Origin: Carex sylvatica
Taxonomy: Eukaryota > Streptophyta > Magnoliopsida > Poales > Cyperaceae
NCBI GenBank assembly: GCA_964058845.1
Contig: CAXKVR010000079.1
Coordinates: 1 to 64,000 of the forward strand
Direction of reading: 5' to 3'
DNA: 64,000 nucleotides
Position 1 is the first letter of the stretch; each line of letters begins with the position of its first letter. Both the position numbers and the translations under genes were made by a program. Positions 36,273-47,700 of the stretch are shown here, piece after piece. The notes beneath the pieces were generated by a model that was not told where the DNA came from, made no database searches, and saw only the letters and a list, made by a program, of their open reading frames with translations.

Positions 36273-38129
36273 TAAAAAGAAAGGAGGAATTTCAAGTATA
36301 CCCTTGAAAAGTTCCAAAATTACGTAATTCCTTTTATGAAATCATAATATCATATTTATCTATTTCTAAAAACTAACAAATTTATAAATTATAATTATCA
36401 TTTTATCATTTATAAAAAAATAAAAAAAATTGTATCATGTGTAAGTAAAATCAGTTTTGAATTTTGACTATTAGGCATATATGATAACCTTCTTGATAAC
36501 AGTTTAATATATATTATACACAGGAGAGGAGTCACTGGAATGTCTCTCAACTCGAAAGGTTTTTGTTTGATTTTTATTGCTGCACTTTTTGGGTAGATAC
36601 TCTATAAAACTACTTTAATTTTTACCTCTTTCTGTTTGAGAATGTGTAATATATCATTTTCACTAATTGTTTATTGTTGTTGTTTCACATAATCAACAGA
36701 GGCACTGGAACAAAGCTCTTACATAATATAGGTCTGGAATTGGGGAACGCAACCCTGACATCTGTTATGTCTAACATAACACCTGTAACGACATTTGTGA
36801 TGGCAGCTTCAATTGGGTACTTAACTTACCAGTTTATTTTTTACCAGACCTGCTTTTATAGTTTGCCTTTGCCCCTTATTTTCACTAGTCTAATATAAAA
36901 GTGGATTCCAGTAATATAAAATTTTACGTGGAGACATCCGTTATGAAAACAACAAGATTAGTGGTTTGAATATGAGGTTTAATCCAAATTTGAAATTTTT
37001 ATCTCAAGATAGAGGTTGTGACCTTTTGTGGCACCGACTTGCTCATGCACTGTCATGTACCAAATTTTAGTGTAGCGATTTGCAGTTGATATCTCTCAAT
37101 TTTTAAAATAAAAAGTTTCAGCCTTCATAGTTCAAAGTTCAAAGGAGAACAACTTGAAATTTAATAACGTCAACAATAATTCGTCAGCAATAATTGTTCA
37201 ATCGTTTTGCCAGATTGGAGAAGGTGGAACTAAGGAGTTTGAGAACATGGGCTAAGATAATTGGAACTATAGTTTGTGTTGGTGGAACAATGATTCTGAC
37301 CTTCTATAAAGGCCCCAGTGTACTAAATTTGTCAAATGCTTATATAAACTTTGGAACAGCTCTGCACTCCGTAAGCTACAGATGGGTTCTCGCTGTAGTT
37401 TGCCTACTTGGATCAACTAGTTGTTGGTCTCTATGGCTCATATTGCAGGTGATTGTTCCGAATTCTTCCATTATACATGAACATATTTTAGATCATTTAT
37501 CAAATTAGGTGCATCTGGAAACCAATTTGAACTCCATGTCATGATCTGGCCACTACGCAGTTAAAGTTTCTAACGTTGGATCAATGCCAAAATGATTTTA
37601 ATATCACAATCGAATTTGGTACACAATCTACATAAGTGATAAAGAACACACTTTTTTGCTTTGAATTAGAATAACTGTGATGTCAGTTGCACTGTTCCCT
37701 ATATATTTCTCTTAATAACTGTTCATACCAAGCATGTGTATGTTGCACATATAAAAGGTTATCATTAAACAAAACAAGTATTCTAAGTTTCAAATTTTCA
37801 AATTTTGCATCTCACAGCTAAAGATTACTTGCAAGCATTAGATCTAACTTTTCATTTTGCTCTTGTACTTGATCTTTAATTCACTATCACCAATTTCTAA
37901 ATACATTGATCACCTGCCACAAACTGTTTGGTTATGCTTTCTTTCATCACTCCAATCAGCTACATTTGTGTTTTTCCTGGAGCCAAACTTAAGTGCCTGG
38001 AAAATCAACACTGTTACTGAGCTTTCAGCTTGCTTATTTTCGGTATATTTCTTCACTTTGTTCCTATTCATGATGTGAAAATCAAAATAGTTAAGTGTCA
38101 TGTTACTAACTGTAAAGATACATATGTAC

Positions 38130-40417
38130 TGTAACGTAGTGGAACTTTTAAAATAATAAGATTTCAAAAGATTAAATTAAATATAGTTTTAAAAGTTAAA
38201 GGTCTAATGCTTGGAAATATTTTTATACTGACTGATTGAGTTAAGGCGTCGAAAATTGAATTATAATATAGAAAAAATGGTCCAGTGCGGATGGATGACC
38301 CGCACTGCGGGTGGCTTCACCCGCACTGGGACAAGTTCCTTAATAAACGGCTGTAATTTCTCTGGGTGCGGAGGGTGGTGCGGATGGGCACACGCACTGC
38401 GGGTGAGTTCTGTACTCTTCTGAAAATTTCGCTAAGTACTGAATGCGGATGGGAGCATCCGCACTGTCCTCAGTGCGTCCGCACTAGGCTCGGACTTTTT
38501 CTTCTGCGCAGTGAATGCGGCTGGGTGATCCGCAGTACGGCTGGAGAGACCGCAGTGCGGATGGAGAGGATCCGCAGTGCGGATGAATGATCCGCACTGA
38601 AATGTAATTTTGTTATTTTTGAGGGGTTTATTTGCAAAATTTCAATTATAAATCAAAATCCTCCTTCTTCTTCTCATTTTACGGGAATTAAAAGAGGAAG
38701 AGTTAGGTTAGAGCGGAGAGAAAAAGAGAAAGAGAGAGAGAGAGAAAATTTAAGCGCGGAAACTGATCGAACTGATCGGGAAATCGAGATTCGAGCTGAA
38801 TTGACGATCCTTGATCGATTCTAAAGCTTCAATTTGGTATTTCTTTCTCTTTTGCAATTCTTTGAAAATCCCAAATTATTCGATTTGTCGTGATTTCGGT
38901 TGAAATTCGAATTAGGGTTTCAGTAATCGAGTTCTAGCTCGATTAGTGGTTAATTTGTGATAATTGATCTGATTTGTCTTTCTTTTCTTTTGAAAACCCT
39001 AATTCAATTGATATTGTTATATTTTTGATGAAATTCGAATTCAAATTTGATCTGAAACGTTATACCTCGATAATCGATTTGATTCTGGTTAGTTAGTTTA
39101 TAGGAATTTATTTTATTAATTCATCTATGCTTTATTAACATAGGCATAGACCCTATCGAGCACGACTCAGCGAAATCGTCGGAAGTTCGGAATCTAGTGA
39201 TAGCTGATTCTCTACGCATCCTACGTGATCAGGTGCGGGGGTTCACGGGATCTGTTTTGGGATTTATTTTTAAGAATTAAATAGTTACGTATAAATGGCA
39301 TGTTGAATTTCTAATTGCATGCATCATAGCATTATTGCATAGTTAAGTAAATGATATATCGGAATTGCTATATTTAGGATGATCTAGCATATTGGTATGG
39401 TTTTACCGATTTTACTGTTCCTTTGATTCTGATAATGGAATGAAACCACAGTACTGAATTGATATTGTTATATTATATCATAGTTATTGCAAAGTCTAGA
39501 GTCGACGCTAGACTTTGCCTCAGGAACCATATGCGCATTTGGGGAATGACCCCACTGAACCCAGTACCGGTTGGGTAGGGGATACTGTTATTACATATAT
39601 TATTGTGATTGTTGGAATACTGAACTGCGGTATAGTGATTGATGTGAAACTGTTGCGGTATTGATAATCTTTGTTTCTGATCGAATTACTTTATTGCTAG
39701 TCGTGAAATTTTGACTGATATACATGTTTAATTATTAACCAGAACCAATAGAACGGTTAAGCCGATGAAGATAGATAACTGATTTCTATCTTTCCAACCT
39801 GACTTAGAGAGTTTGCATTTAGGTCCAAACATCCTGAATAATTCCGTTTTGATTTTCTCCGAATGTGATAATAGTAGAAGTTCACTTGAATTCCCTTTTA
39901 AAGTAATTGCATTTCATGATTTAACTGATTAATATACTAACGAATTGATTTAATTCTGATTTTGGATTTCTTACAAATCCAGTAGCCCTATTTAAATTCT
40001 GCACTGAGAAACTGCGAATAAGTTTCTCACCCCTTTTCCCCTTCGTGGGTTTTTCAGGAAACAAGGAATAGGATCTCGAGATCGTGCGGCGAGGAAAAGA
40101 AAGGAGAGGTATAGATAGGCCTTATTAATGATCGTTTTGTACTGGTTAAGTACTCAGATCATATTTTGTTGTGTATAACCTTCGAACCAGACTTTTGTAA
40201 AACTTATTTTAATTAAGTAGGAGGTGTTGTAAGTAGGAGGTGTTGTAAGTAGGATGTGTTTTAATTATCTGATTTCAATTGTGTATCTAAAATGGTTAAA
40301 TTATTTTGGTAAAATTGGGATGAATATGAATCATCTCATCGTTCTTGCCTCGTGAATATATAGAAAATATATATATTCACGGCGTAACCGTCGCGCCCCT
40401 TGTTCCGGGGTGTGACA
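38130..40417 (+). repeat. 5' LTR
   Basis: TG..CA-bounded, 2288 bp, equal in length to the 3' LTR; one difference noticed (GAAAACCCT here near 38992, GGAAACCCT in the 3' LTR). The first ~450 bases are dense in the motif GCAGTGCGG/CCGCACTG in both orientations (38282-38605). Near the 3' end, AAGTAGGAGGTGTTGT is tandemly repeated (40217-40259). Confidence 0.93.
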
Positions 40418-40426
40418 GTGAAATGT

Positions 40427-40438
40427 TGGTATCAGAGC
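40427..40438 (+). other. Primer binding site (initiator tRNA-Met)
   Basis: TGGTATCAGAGC begins nine bases after the 5' LTR end and is complementary to the 3' end of plant initiator tRNA-Met, the usual primer of Ty3/gypsy elements. Confidence 0.9.
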
Positions 40439-40563
40439 AAGGTTGTTCTTAAAAACCCTAACCAGACATGATAGGATAAGCGAGTGGGGTAAGTCTAGAG
40501 TTAGATTGGTAACGTTAAACTGCGTGAATTGAAATATTAACTTATTGATTATTGAATAGTCAA

Positions 40564-41184
40564 ATGGAGAGAGATCTCGGAGAAATGTTAATTGCGGCCT
40601 ATGAAAGAGGTCGTAGAGCAGAAAATCTGGAACGCGGACCAGCTCCTGTGGCTGGAGCAAATGGGGAGGAATTTCGACAATTATATGAAGCATTTATGCG
40701 TTTGGCACCCCCTCGGTTTGATGGGTCGGGGGGATATCCGGCTGCGGAAGAATGGATGGTGAGTCTGAAAGCAAAGTTCACCCTATGTCGGGTGCCAGAG
40801 GTGAACAAAGTGGAGTTGGCCGTACAATTGCTTGAAAAATCTGGTAGGCATTGGTGGGAGGGAGTTAAAATGGAGTTTGAAGGGGGCGAAGGAGAGATTA
40901 CCTGGGAATGGTTTGAACAGAAGTTTGGGGAGCAGTTCTTGAGTGATTTACATCGGGAGGCTTTGAGAAGCCAATTCCTGAACTTAAGACAGAATGAAAG
41001 GTCGGTAGAGGAGTACAACCGTTTGTTCTTTGATCTATCCCGCTATGCTCCAGATGTGAAAAGGGATCTTGATAGATACCGGAGGCAGTATTTGGACGGG
41101 TTGGACCCGAATATTGCACTAGCCATACATCATTCCACAGCTGCAGGGGTTCCAGCTCTTATGAGATGTGCGGAGCAGCGGTGA
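40564..41184 (+). pseudogene. gag: Truncated gag of the chromovirus
   Basis: From the ATG at 40564 about 206 codons are open. The PRFDGSGGYPAAEEWM region and WWEGVKMEFEG..ITWEWFEQKF are the Retrotrans_gag core, and LRQNERSVEEYNRLFFDLSR is the conserved helix that follows. The frame stops soon after LMRCAEQR, exactly where the deletion junction (about 41165-41185) joins gag to the RNase H end. The CCHC zinc knuckle is missing. Confidence 0.9.
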
Positions 41185-43025
41185 TTTTTGCGCTCAAAAT
41201 TTGGCGGCATTACTTGTATGGTGTGAAGTGCCAGATTTTCACGGATCATAAAAGCTTAAAATATGTCTTTACTCAGAAGGAACTGAACTTGAGACAACGA
41301 AGGTGGCTGGAATTAATGAAGGATTACGATCTCGATATTCAGTATCATGCGGGCAAGGCTAATGCGGTAGCAGATGCGCTGAGTAGGAAAAATCAGGTTA
41401 ACCTGGCAAGCGTGATTTCAAGTGAAGTGCAGTTGATTGAAGAAATGAGAAGGATGAATTTACATGTTGGAGCATCGCACGAATTGGCAAAGTCAGTTGC
41501 AACTCGCTTACTCGAGGTAGAAGCGGGTATGAATAAATCGGCCTGTATGTCCATTATTTTTGCTGCTATTGAGGTGAGACCGGAGTTACATGACCGTATA
41601 CGGGTAGCGCAGCACGAAGATCAGAAGTGTCAGAAATTTCGAGAACATGTAGAATCGGACCGAGACACTCCATTTAGACTTGATGACGAGGGTATCTTGC
41701 GGTTTGGCAACCGCATATGCATTCCTGAAGATTCCGACTTGAAGACCCTAGTTCTATCCGAAGCACATGATTCGGGATACACGATCCATCCCGGCGAAGT
41801 TAAAATGTATCAAACTCTGAAGCGGTATTTTTGGTGGCCGAACATGAAAAGGGATGTGACAAGGTACGTTGAGAAATGTCAAGTCTGTCAGCAAGTGAAG
41901 GCTGATCGACGAAAGGCAGCTGGGTTACTTCAACCGCTGAATAAGAAGAGAGGTAAGTTTGAAGTTATTGCAATGGATTTCGTATCTGGTTTTCCGAGGA
42001 CAGTGGGCCGACACGATACCATATGGGTTATTGTGGATACATTGACGAAGGTGGCACATTTTATTCCACTCGGACCTGATACATCGGGTCGAACGTTAGC
42101 CAACTTGTTTCTGAAATTTTTCGTTAAATATCATGGATGTCCAAGAGAAATTATATCTGATCGAGATACCAGGTTCACTTCGCATTTTTGGAAAAGTTTC
42201 CAAGAGAATATGGGTACGAAGCTGAGGTTCAGCACCGCACATCATCCGCAGACTGATGGACAGTCAGAAAGAACAATCCAGACATTGGAAGACATGCTTC
42301 GAGCATGTGCTTTGAGCTTTCGAGGGTCTTGGCTCGACCATTTGCATTTGGTTGAATTTGCCTACAACAACAGTTATCACTCAAGTATCGGGATGCCACC
42401 ATTAGAAGCGCTTACTGGAGAGATTTGTCGTACACCGTTGTGGTGGGGTCCGGCGGGTACTCATCCGTCCACAGGACCAGAATTGATACAAGAAGCAGCA
42501 GAGAAGACACAGGTTATCTTGAGCCGACTCAAATCAGCTCAAGATCGACAAAAGAGATATGCTGATATACATCGAAGACCGTTAGAGTTTCAAGAAGGTG
42601 ATCATGTGTGGCTCCAAGTATCTCCGGTTAGAGGAGTACATCGGTTTGGAGTATCGGGTAAGCTAAGTCCACGGTATATCGGTCCCTTTCAGATTCTGAA
42701 TCGAGTAGGACTTGTAGCTTACGAGCTTGCATTGCCTCCAACCTTGGACCGGGTACACCCGGTGTTTCATGTGTCACAACTCCGAAAATATGTACGAGAT
42801 CCTTCTCACTGCATCGATCATTCTGACTTATACCTTAATGAGAATTTGGCCTATAAAGAAGAACCAATGCGAATACTTGATAGAAAAGAGCAAAGGTTAA
42901 GAAATCGAACGATTAGACTTGTTTTAGTACAATGGGGAAGACACTCGGAAAAAGAGGCAACATGGGAACTCGAAACGAAAATTCGCGAGCAATATCCTGA
43001 GTTATTCGACAGTTCAGGTACGTAG
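41166..43025 (+). pseudogene. pol: Pol remnant: end of RNase H plus integrase with chromodomain-like tail
   Basis: 619 codons are open in a frame different from gag. It begins in the RNase H domain ([16 protein letters not shown], then [17 protein letters not shown]). Integrase follows: HHCC zinc finger (two His around residues 199-207, CQVCQ at about 237), the DDE core with D in AMDFVSGF, D in SDRDTRF and E in QSERTIQ, the GPY/F motif ([13 protein letters not shown]), and a terminal [17 protein letters not shown] chromodomain-like block. The catalytic triad appears intact, but no upstream protease or reverse transcriptase exists and the first ATG is internal, so it is not a functional polyprotein. 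Confidence 0.92.
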
Positions 43026-43054
43026 TTAAGTTCAAAGGATTGAACTTTATTTTT

Positions 43055-43068
43055 AAGTGAGGGAGAAA
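43055..43068 (+). other. Polypurine tract
   Basis: AAGTGAGGGAGAAA lies immediately before the 3' LTR, the expected position and composition of the plus-strand primer. Confidence 0.85.
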
Positions 43069-45356
43069 TGTAACGTAGTGGAACTTTTAAAATAATAAGA
43101 TTTCAAAAGATTAAATTAAATATAGTTTTAAAAGTTAAAGGTCTAATGCTTGGAAATATTTTTATACTGACTGATTGAGTTAAGGCGTCGAAAATTGAAT
43201 TATAATATAGAAAAAATGGTCCAGTGCGGATGGATGACCCGCACTGCGGGTGGCTTCACCCGCACTGGGACAAGTTCCTTAATAAACGGCTGTAATTTCT
43301 CTGGGTGCGGAGGGTGGTGCGGATGGGCACACGCACTGCGGGTGAGTTCTGTACTCTTCTGAAAATTTCGCTAAGTACTGAATGCGGATGGGAGCATCCG
43401 CACTGTCCTCAGTGCGTCCGCACTAGGCTCGGACTTTTTCTTCTGCGCAGTGAATGCGGCTGGGTGATCCGCAGTACGGCTGGAGAGACCGCAGTGCGGA
43501 TGGAGAGGATCCGCAGTGCGGATGAATGATCCGCACTGAAATGTAATTTTGTTATTTTTGAGGGGTTTATTTGCAAAATTTCAATTATAAATCAAAATCC
43601 TCCTTCTTCTTCTCATTTTACGGGAATTAAAAGAGGAAGAGTTAGGTTAGAGCGGAGAGAAAAAGAGAAAGAGAGAGAGAGAGAAAATTTAAGCGCGGAA
43701 ACTGATCGAACTGATCGGGAAATCGAGATTCGAGCTGAATTGACGATCCTTGATCGATTCTAAAGCTTCAATTTGGTATTTCTTTCTCTTTTGCAATTCT
43801 TTGAAAATCCCAAATTATTCGATTTGTCGTGATTTCGGTTGAAATTCGAATTAGGGTTTCAGTAATCGAGTTCTAGCTCGATTAGTGGTTAATTTGTGAT
43901 AATTGATCTGATTTGTCTTTCTTTTCTTTTGGAAACCCTAATTCAATTGATATTGTTATATTTTTGATGAAATTCGAATTCAAATTTGATCTGAAACGTT
44001 ATACCTCGATAATCGATTTGATTCTGGTTAGTTAGTTTATAGGAATTTATTTTATTAATTCATCTATGCTTTATTAACATAGGCATAGACCCTATCGAGC
44101 ACGACTCAGCGAAATCGTCGGAAGTTCGGAATCTAGTGATAGCTGATTCTCTACGCATCCTACGTGATCAGGTGCGGGGGTTCACGGGATCTGTTTTGGG
44201 ATTTATTTTTAAGAATTAAATAGTTACGTATAAATGGCATGTTGAATTTCTAATTGCATGCATCATAGCATTATTGCATAGTTAAGTAAATGATATATCG
44301 GAATTGCTATATTTAGGATGATCTAGCATATTGGTATGGTTTTACCGATTTTACTGTTCCTTTGATTCTGATAATGGAATGAAACCACAGTACTGAATTG
44401 ATATTGTTATATTATATCATAGTTATTGCAAAGTCTAGAGTCGACGCTAGACTTTGCCTCAGGAACCATATGCGCATTTGGGGAATGACCCCACTGAACC
44501 CAGTACCGGTTGGGTAGGGGATACTGTTATTACATATATTATTGTGATTGTTGGAATACTGAACTGCGGTATAGTGATTGATGTGAAACTGTTGCGGTAT
44601 TGATAATCTTTGTTTCTGATCGAATTACTTTATTGCTAGTCGTGAAATTTTGACTGATATACATGTTTAATTATTAACCAGAACCAATAGAACGGTTAAG
44701 CCGATGAAGATAGATAACTGATTTCTATCTTTCCAACCTGACTTAGAGAGTTTGCATTTAGGTCCAAACATCCTGAATAATTCCGTTTTGATTTTCTCCG
44801 AATGTGATAATAGTAGAAGTTCACTTGAATTCCCTTTTAAAGTAATTGCATTTCATGATTTAACTGATTAATATACTAACGAATTGATTTAATTCTGATT
44901 TTGGATTTCTTACAAATCCAGTAGCCCTATTTAAATTCTGCACTGAGAAACTGCGAATAAGTTTCTCACCCCTTTTCCCCTTCGTGGGTTTTTCAGGAAA
45001 CAAGGAATAGGATCTCGAGATCGTGCGGCGAGGAAAAGAAAGGAGAGGTATAGATAGGCCTTATTAATGATCGTTTTGTACTGGTTAAGTACTCAGATCA
45101 TATTTTGTTGTGTATAACCTTCGAACCAGACTTTTGTAAAACTTATTTTAATTAAGTAGGAGGTGTTGTAAGTAGGAGGTGTTGTAAGTAGGATGTGTTT
45201 TAATTATCTGATTTCAATTGTGTATCTAAAATGGTTAAATTATTTTGGTAAAATTGGGATGAATATGAATCATCTCATCGTTCTTGCCTCGTGAATATAT
45301 AGAAAATATATATATTCACGGCGTAACCGTCGCGCCCCTTGTTCCGGGGTGTGACA
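43069..45356 (+). repeat. 3' LTR
   Basis: 2288 bp, practically identical to the 5' LTR, ending TGTGACA followed by target duplication TGTAC. Confidence 0.93.
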
Positions 45357-46074
45357 TGTACCAATACTACTTTCATTTTGATTACTCGATCTTAATTAAG
45401 GTGTCTCTAATACAGGGTGTTTTTGGAACTGCAGTAGGTTATTACCTTCAATCTTGGTGCATTTCAGTAAGAGGACCTGTTTATTGTACCATGTTTATGC
45501 CGCTTGGTACCGTAATCACAGTGATATTGGCTGCTATAACACTTCATGAGGAACTCCACATTGGAAGGTGCGTTTCGATTTTTTTATTTTATTTATGTTT
45601 ACTTTTCACAACGTGGTATGCGGTCTTTTAAATTATGGGTGGAGATTTTGTCAAAGGGCTTTGGACAAACCTCATCAAAGTCAGTTATAAATCATCCAAT
45701 CTGTATTAAAATTAACACGGATGGTTTAGATCTACGGAGCCATTTAAAATTATTAAGTTTTAAATATGTTGGCACGAATCTTAAAGTAAATCTAACAGTA
45801 AGGTCCGAAACCCTTTGGATGAAATCCAATTCCTTAAATTATAGTCCATTCAACTTATACTAGATATCTCAGAAACTATATTTTCCTATTCAGCTTGATA
45901 GGTACAGTTGTTATATTTGGGGGAATGTACATTGTGTTACGGGGAAAAGCAGAGGAAGTCAAAGGAGAGGGAGAAGAGCCAATTGAAATTGTAGGTGTTT
46001 CAGAAGTAACCGTATCGTTAGATGGCAAAGAAGAACATGGTGAACATAGTACCATAGACGACCACTTCTTGTAA

Positions 46075-46677
46075 ATACACAAAAGATATAAAACTAGATG
46101 TTTCTCTTTAATTTGGTGAAGTTGGTTCCATGATTATTAAAATCAGAATTGAAATTGAAATTGGAATTGGAATTGGAATTGAAATTGAAATTGGTCACTA
46201 GACATGTAGACCATGAAATCAAAATTGGGCGAATCGGTTGAATAAGATCAGAATTTCAGAGATAGTTGAGAAAATAACAAATTAAATAGAAGACAAATGT
46301 TACAATTTCTTATTTTTTAATTAACGATTATTCCGATATATGATGGATCAATACATATATTTATGTTAAAATTTACGTACAAGTCAATAAAAAATTTACT
46401 GCGTCCGGTAACTTACAAAGACCATTAATTGCATCTCGTGCCAATTATTCAGATTAGCCCATTTAAAAGTAAGTTATTGCAAGCCCAGAAGAAACTCACA
46501 AGTTGCTAAAAAGAAAATCTCCTTTTGTATTGACGGAACGGAAGCCATGATATTTTTAGTAAATGAAACCGACCCAGCTATTCACGCGTCACGCCAAAAC
46601 AGCCTGTCATTTTATATATTTTATTATTATTTTGAAATAGCTTAGAAAGTCGTTGTCGGTCTCGGTCCCCTCGTGGT
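46075..46677 (+). other. 3' flank of copy E and start of the non-coding repeat unit 1
   Basis: 46140-46190 is a short tandem array of GAAATTGGAATT-like units. From about 46530 (GACGGAACGGAAGCCATGATATTT) the sequence is paralogous to 55760 onward, the upstream region of unit 2. No coding gene. Confidence 0.5.
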
Positions 46678-46864
46678 GGGAATAAATCTGCTGTTATTCT
46701 AAAGGGATCACAGGATCCTGTTATTCCTATCTCAACAATTTAAAATTTTTCATGCGCGAATCTCAAAGAAGAAGTTTTTCGTGTCTGAATCTCGACAAAA
46801 TTTAACGGTTGAGATCAGAATAATAGGGTCCCGTGATCCCTCTAGAATAACAGCAGATTTATCC
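46678..46864. repeat. hAT-like MITE in the promoter of unit 1, 8-bp TSD
   Basis: Arms GGGAATAAATCTGCTGTTATTC and GAATAACAGCAGATTTATCC are inverted over ~45 bases. Flanks CTCGTGGT (46670-46677) and CTCGTAGT (46865-46872) differ by one base. The paralogous promoter near 55880 (CCCCTTGTGGTGCTTCC) has no insertion. Confidence 0.82.
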
Positions 46865-46960
46865 CTCGTAGTGCTTCCAATAAACATTTGACGAGTGGAA
46901 TGATCTGGTCCAAGTAAAACCGAGAACCTTCTAGAAAGTATAAACCGACTTATAATTTGC

Positions 46961-46968
46961 TATATAAA
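46961..46968 (+). promoter_or_regulatory. TATA box of unit 1
   Basis: TATATAAA in the context GCTATATAAATCCATAAACC, conserved with the paralogous site at 55973. About 30-40 bases downstream the leader region starts. Confidence 0.6.
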
Positions 46969-46994
46969 TCCATAAACCTATCGAAGAAAAACCA

Positions 46995-47700
46995 AGAAAC
47001 TCTTCTATTCTTTCCTCTTCGTAAATACCCAAACCCCCACAGAGAGATTCGAAATTAGGGTTTGATGAGGCCGAAATGATACGAGAATTGAGTGGCGGTG
47101 CAGAGGGAGATCTATTTTAGGAAGCGCAAATGATGGCTACATCTGGCGCGCGCTGATCTGAAATATTACGGCGCGACTTTCGAAATTAGTAATTTCGAAA
47201 TCAATTTCGAAATTAGTTTCAGATCGATAGATCTGAAATATCTGCTCCGGTTTCGCGATTTGGAGCGGTGTTTATTCGATCGACGGGTGACTTGCTTGAA
47301 GAAACGAATCTGTTCCATTACAATTTATCGCATCTCGGAGGAATTGAATTACAACGATTTACCGTTTTGCGGCTGAGTTGCTGAGTCGTATGCTTAATTG
47401 GATTTATCAACTAGAAGGTTTGGGTAAGTGTGTATTGTTACAGTTGTAGGTTTTTCAGATCTGATATCTTGTATATGTTTTGTACATAGAGGCCTTTGCC
47501 ATGGTGGGTGCGCTCGCATGGCAGGTCAACCATAGTAATAAAAAAGTTCTTTTGTTTTGAGGGAGATCGCATGGGGAAGTTTTTTGTTACCCCCATGTTC
47601 TCCCTCTGTGTGCGCGTCTCTCTCTCTCTCTCTCTCTCTCTCCTTTTTTCTCCATTGATTTTATCTACAGAGTACCTGATTGCTACACAAGCTGCTCTTT
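46995..47700 (+). ncRNA. Putative 5' leader and first intron of non-coding unit 1
   Basis: The block CCCCCACAGAGAGATTCGAAATTAGGGTTTGATGAGG.. resembles the 5' leader of a Pol II gene; a consensus donor GGTTTGGGTAAGTG lies at 47424, and possible acceptors (TTTTTCAG at 47459, TACATAG at 47491) follow. The segment after the acceptor, GCCATGGTGGGTGCGCTCGC, is highly conserved with 56510 and 57610. The 68-codon frame from 47496 is not convincing as a protein: it ends in a (CT)n tract and its frame is not preserved equally in all copies. Transcription is an inference from promoter and splice signals; coding function cannot be excluded. Confidence 0.45.
47559..47606 (+). ncRNA. Conserved hairpin, copy 1
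   Basis: GAGGGAGA pairs with TCTCCCTC, and CATGGGG with CCCCATG, around a T-rich loop of about 14 bases. Equivalent hairpins occur at 56559-56605 and 57674-57720. Differences among copies mostly keep pairing. It could be part of a microRNA-like precursor or a structural element; no known plant microRNA is recognised. Confidence 0.45.

Larger units (their letters stand above)
38130..45356 (+). mobile_element. Ty3/gypsy chromovirus (Tekay/Del-like), internally deleted, 7227 bp
   Basis: Two 2288-bp LTRs (38130-40417, 43069-45356) start TGTAACG and end GTGACA, flanked by the 5-bp duplication TGTAC (38125-38129, 45357-45361). A tRNA-iMet primer site follows the 5' LTR and a purine tract precedes the 3' LTR. 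The internal region is only 2.65 kb: a Gag start is fused out of frame to the end of RNase H plus integrase, so protease, reverse transcriptase and most of RNase H are gone. The integrase C-terminus carries a chromodomain-like end, hence the clade assignment. The single base difference I found between the LTRs points to a very recent insertion. It cannot copy itself and would depend on proteins supplied by an intact relative. Confidence 0.93.
35438..46074 (+). pseudogene. WAT1-related copy E, pseudogene split by an LTR retrotransposon
   Basis: Exon 1 starts abruptly at about 35438 (CTGCTAACGAAGGCAGC) without its ATG half, next to AAATCCGCCCCTG, a hAT-like terminus; within it 11 bases between two GTCTAT repeats are lost (frameshift near 35492). 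Exons 2, 3 and 4 are 36524-36592, 36700-36816 and 37214-37448 and are open. Exon 5 (to 38042) has lost its acceptor: TATCAGGTACCAA of the other copies is TATCACCAA. The 7.2-kb element 38130-45356 lies in intron 5. Exon 6 is 45416-45567; exon 7 (45894-46074) has W to R in the VLWGK motif and a 2-base insertion giving a premature end. Several independent lesions show long-standing loss of function. Confidence 0.9.

Noticed and set aside
40599..41119. Minus-strand frames of 139 and 73 codons opposite gag
   Set aside because: Shadows of the gag coding sequence.
38366..43529. Identical 74-codon frames at 38366 and 43305
   Set aside because: Both are in the two LTRs and arise from the GCAGTGCGG repeats; identity reflects LTR duplication, not selection.
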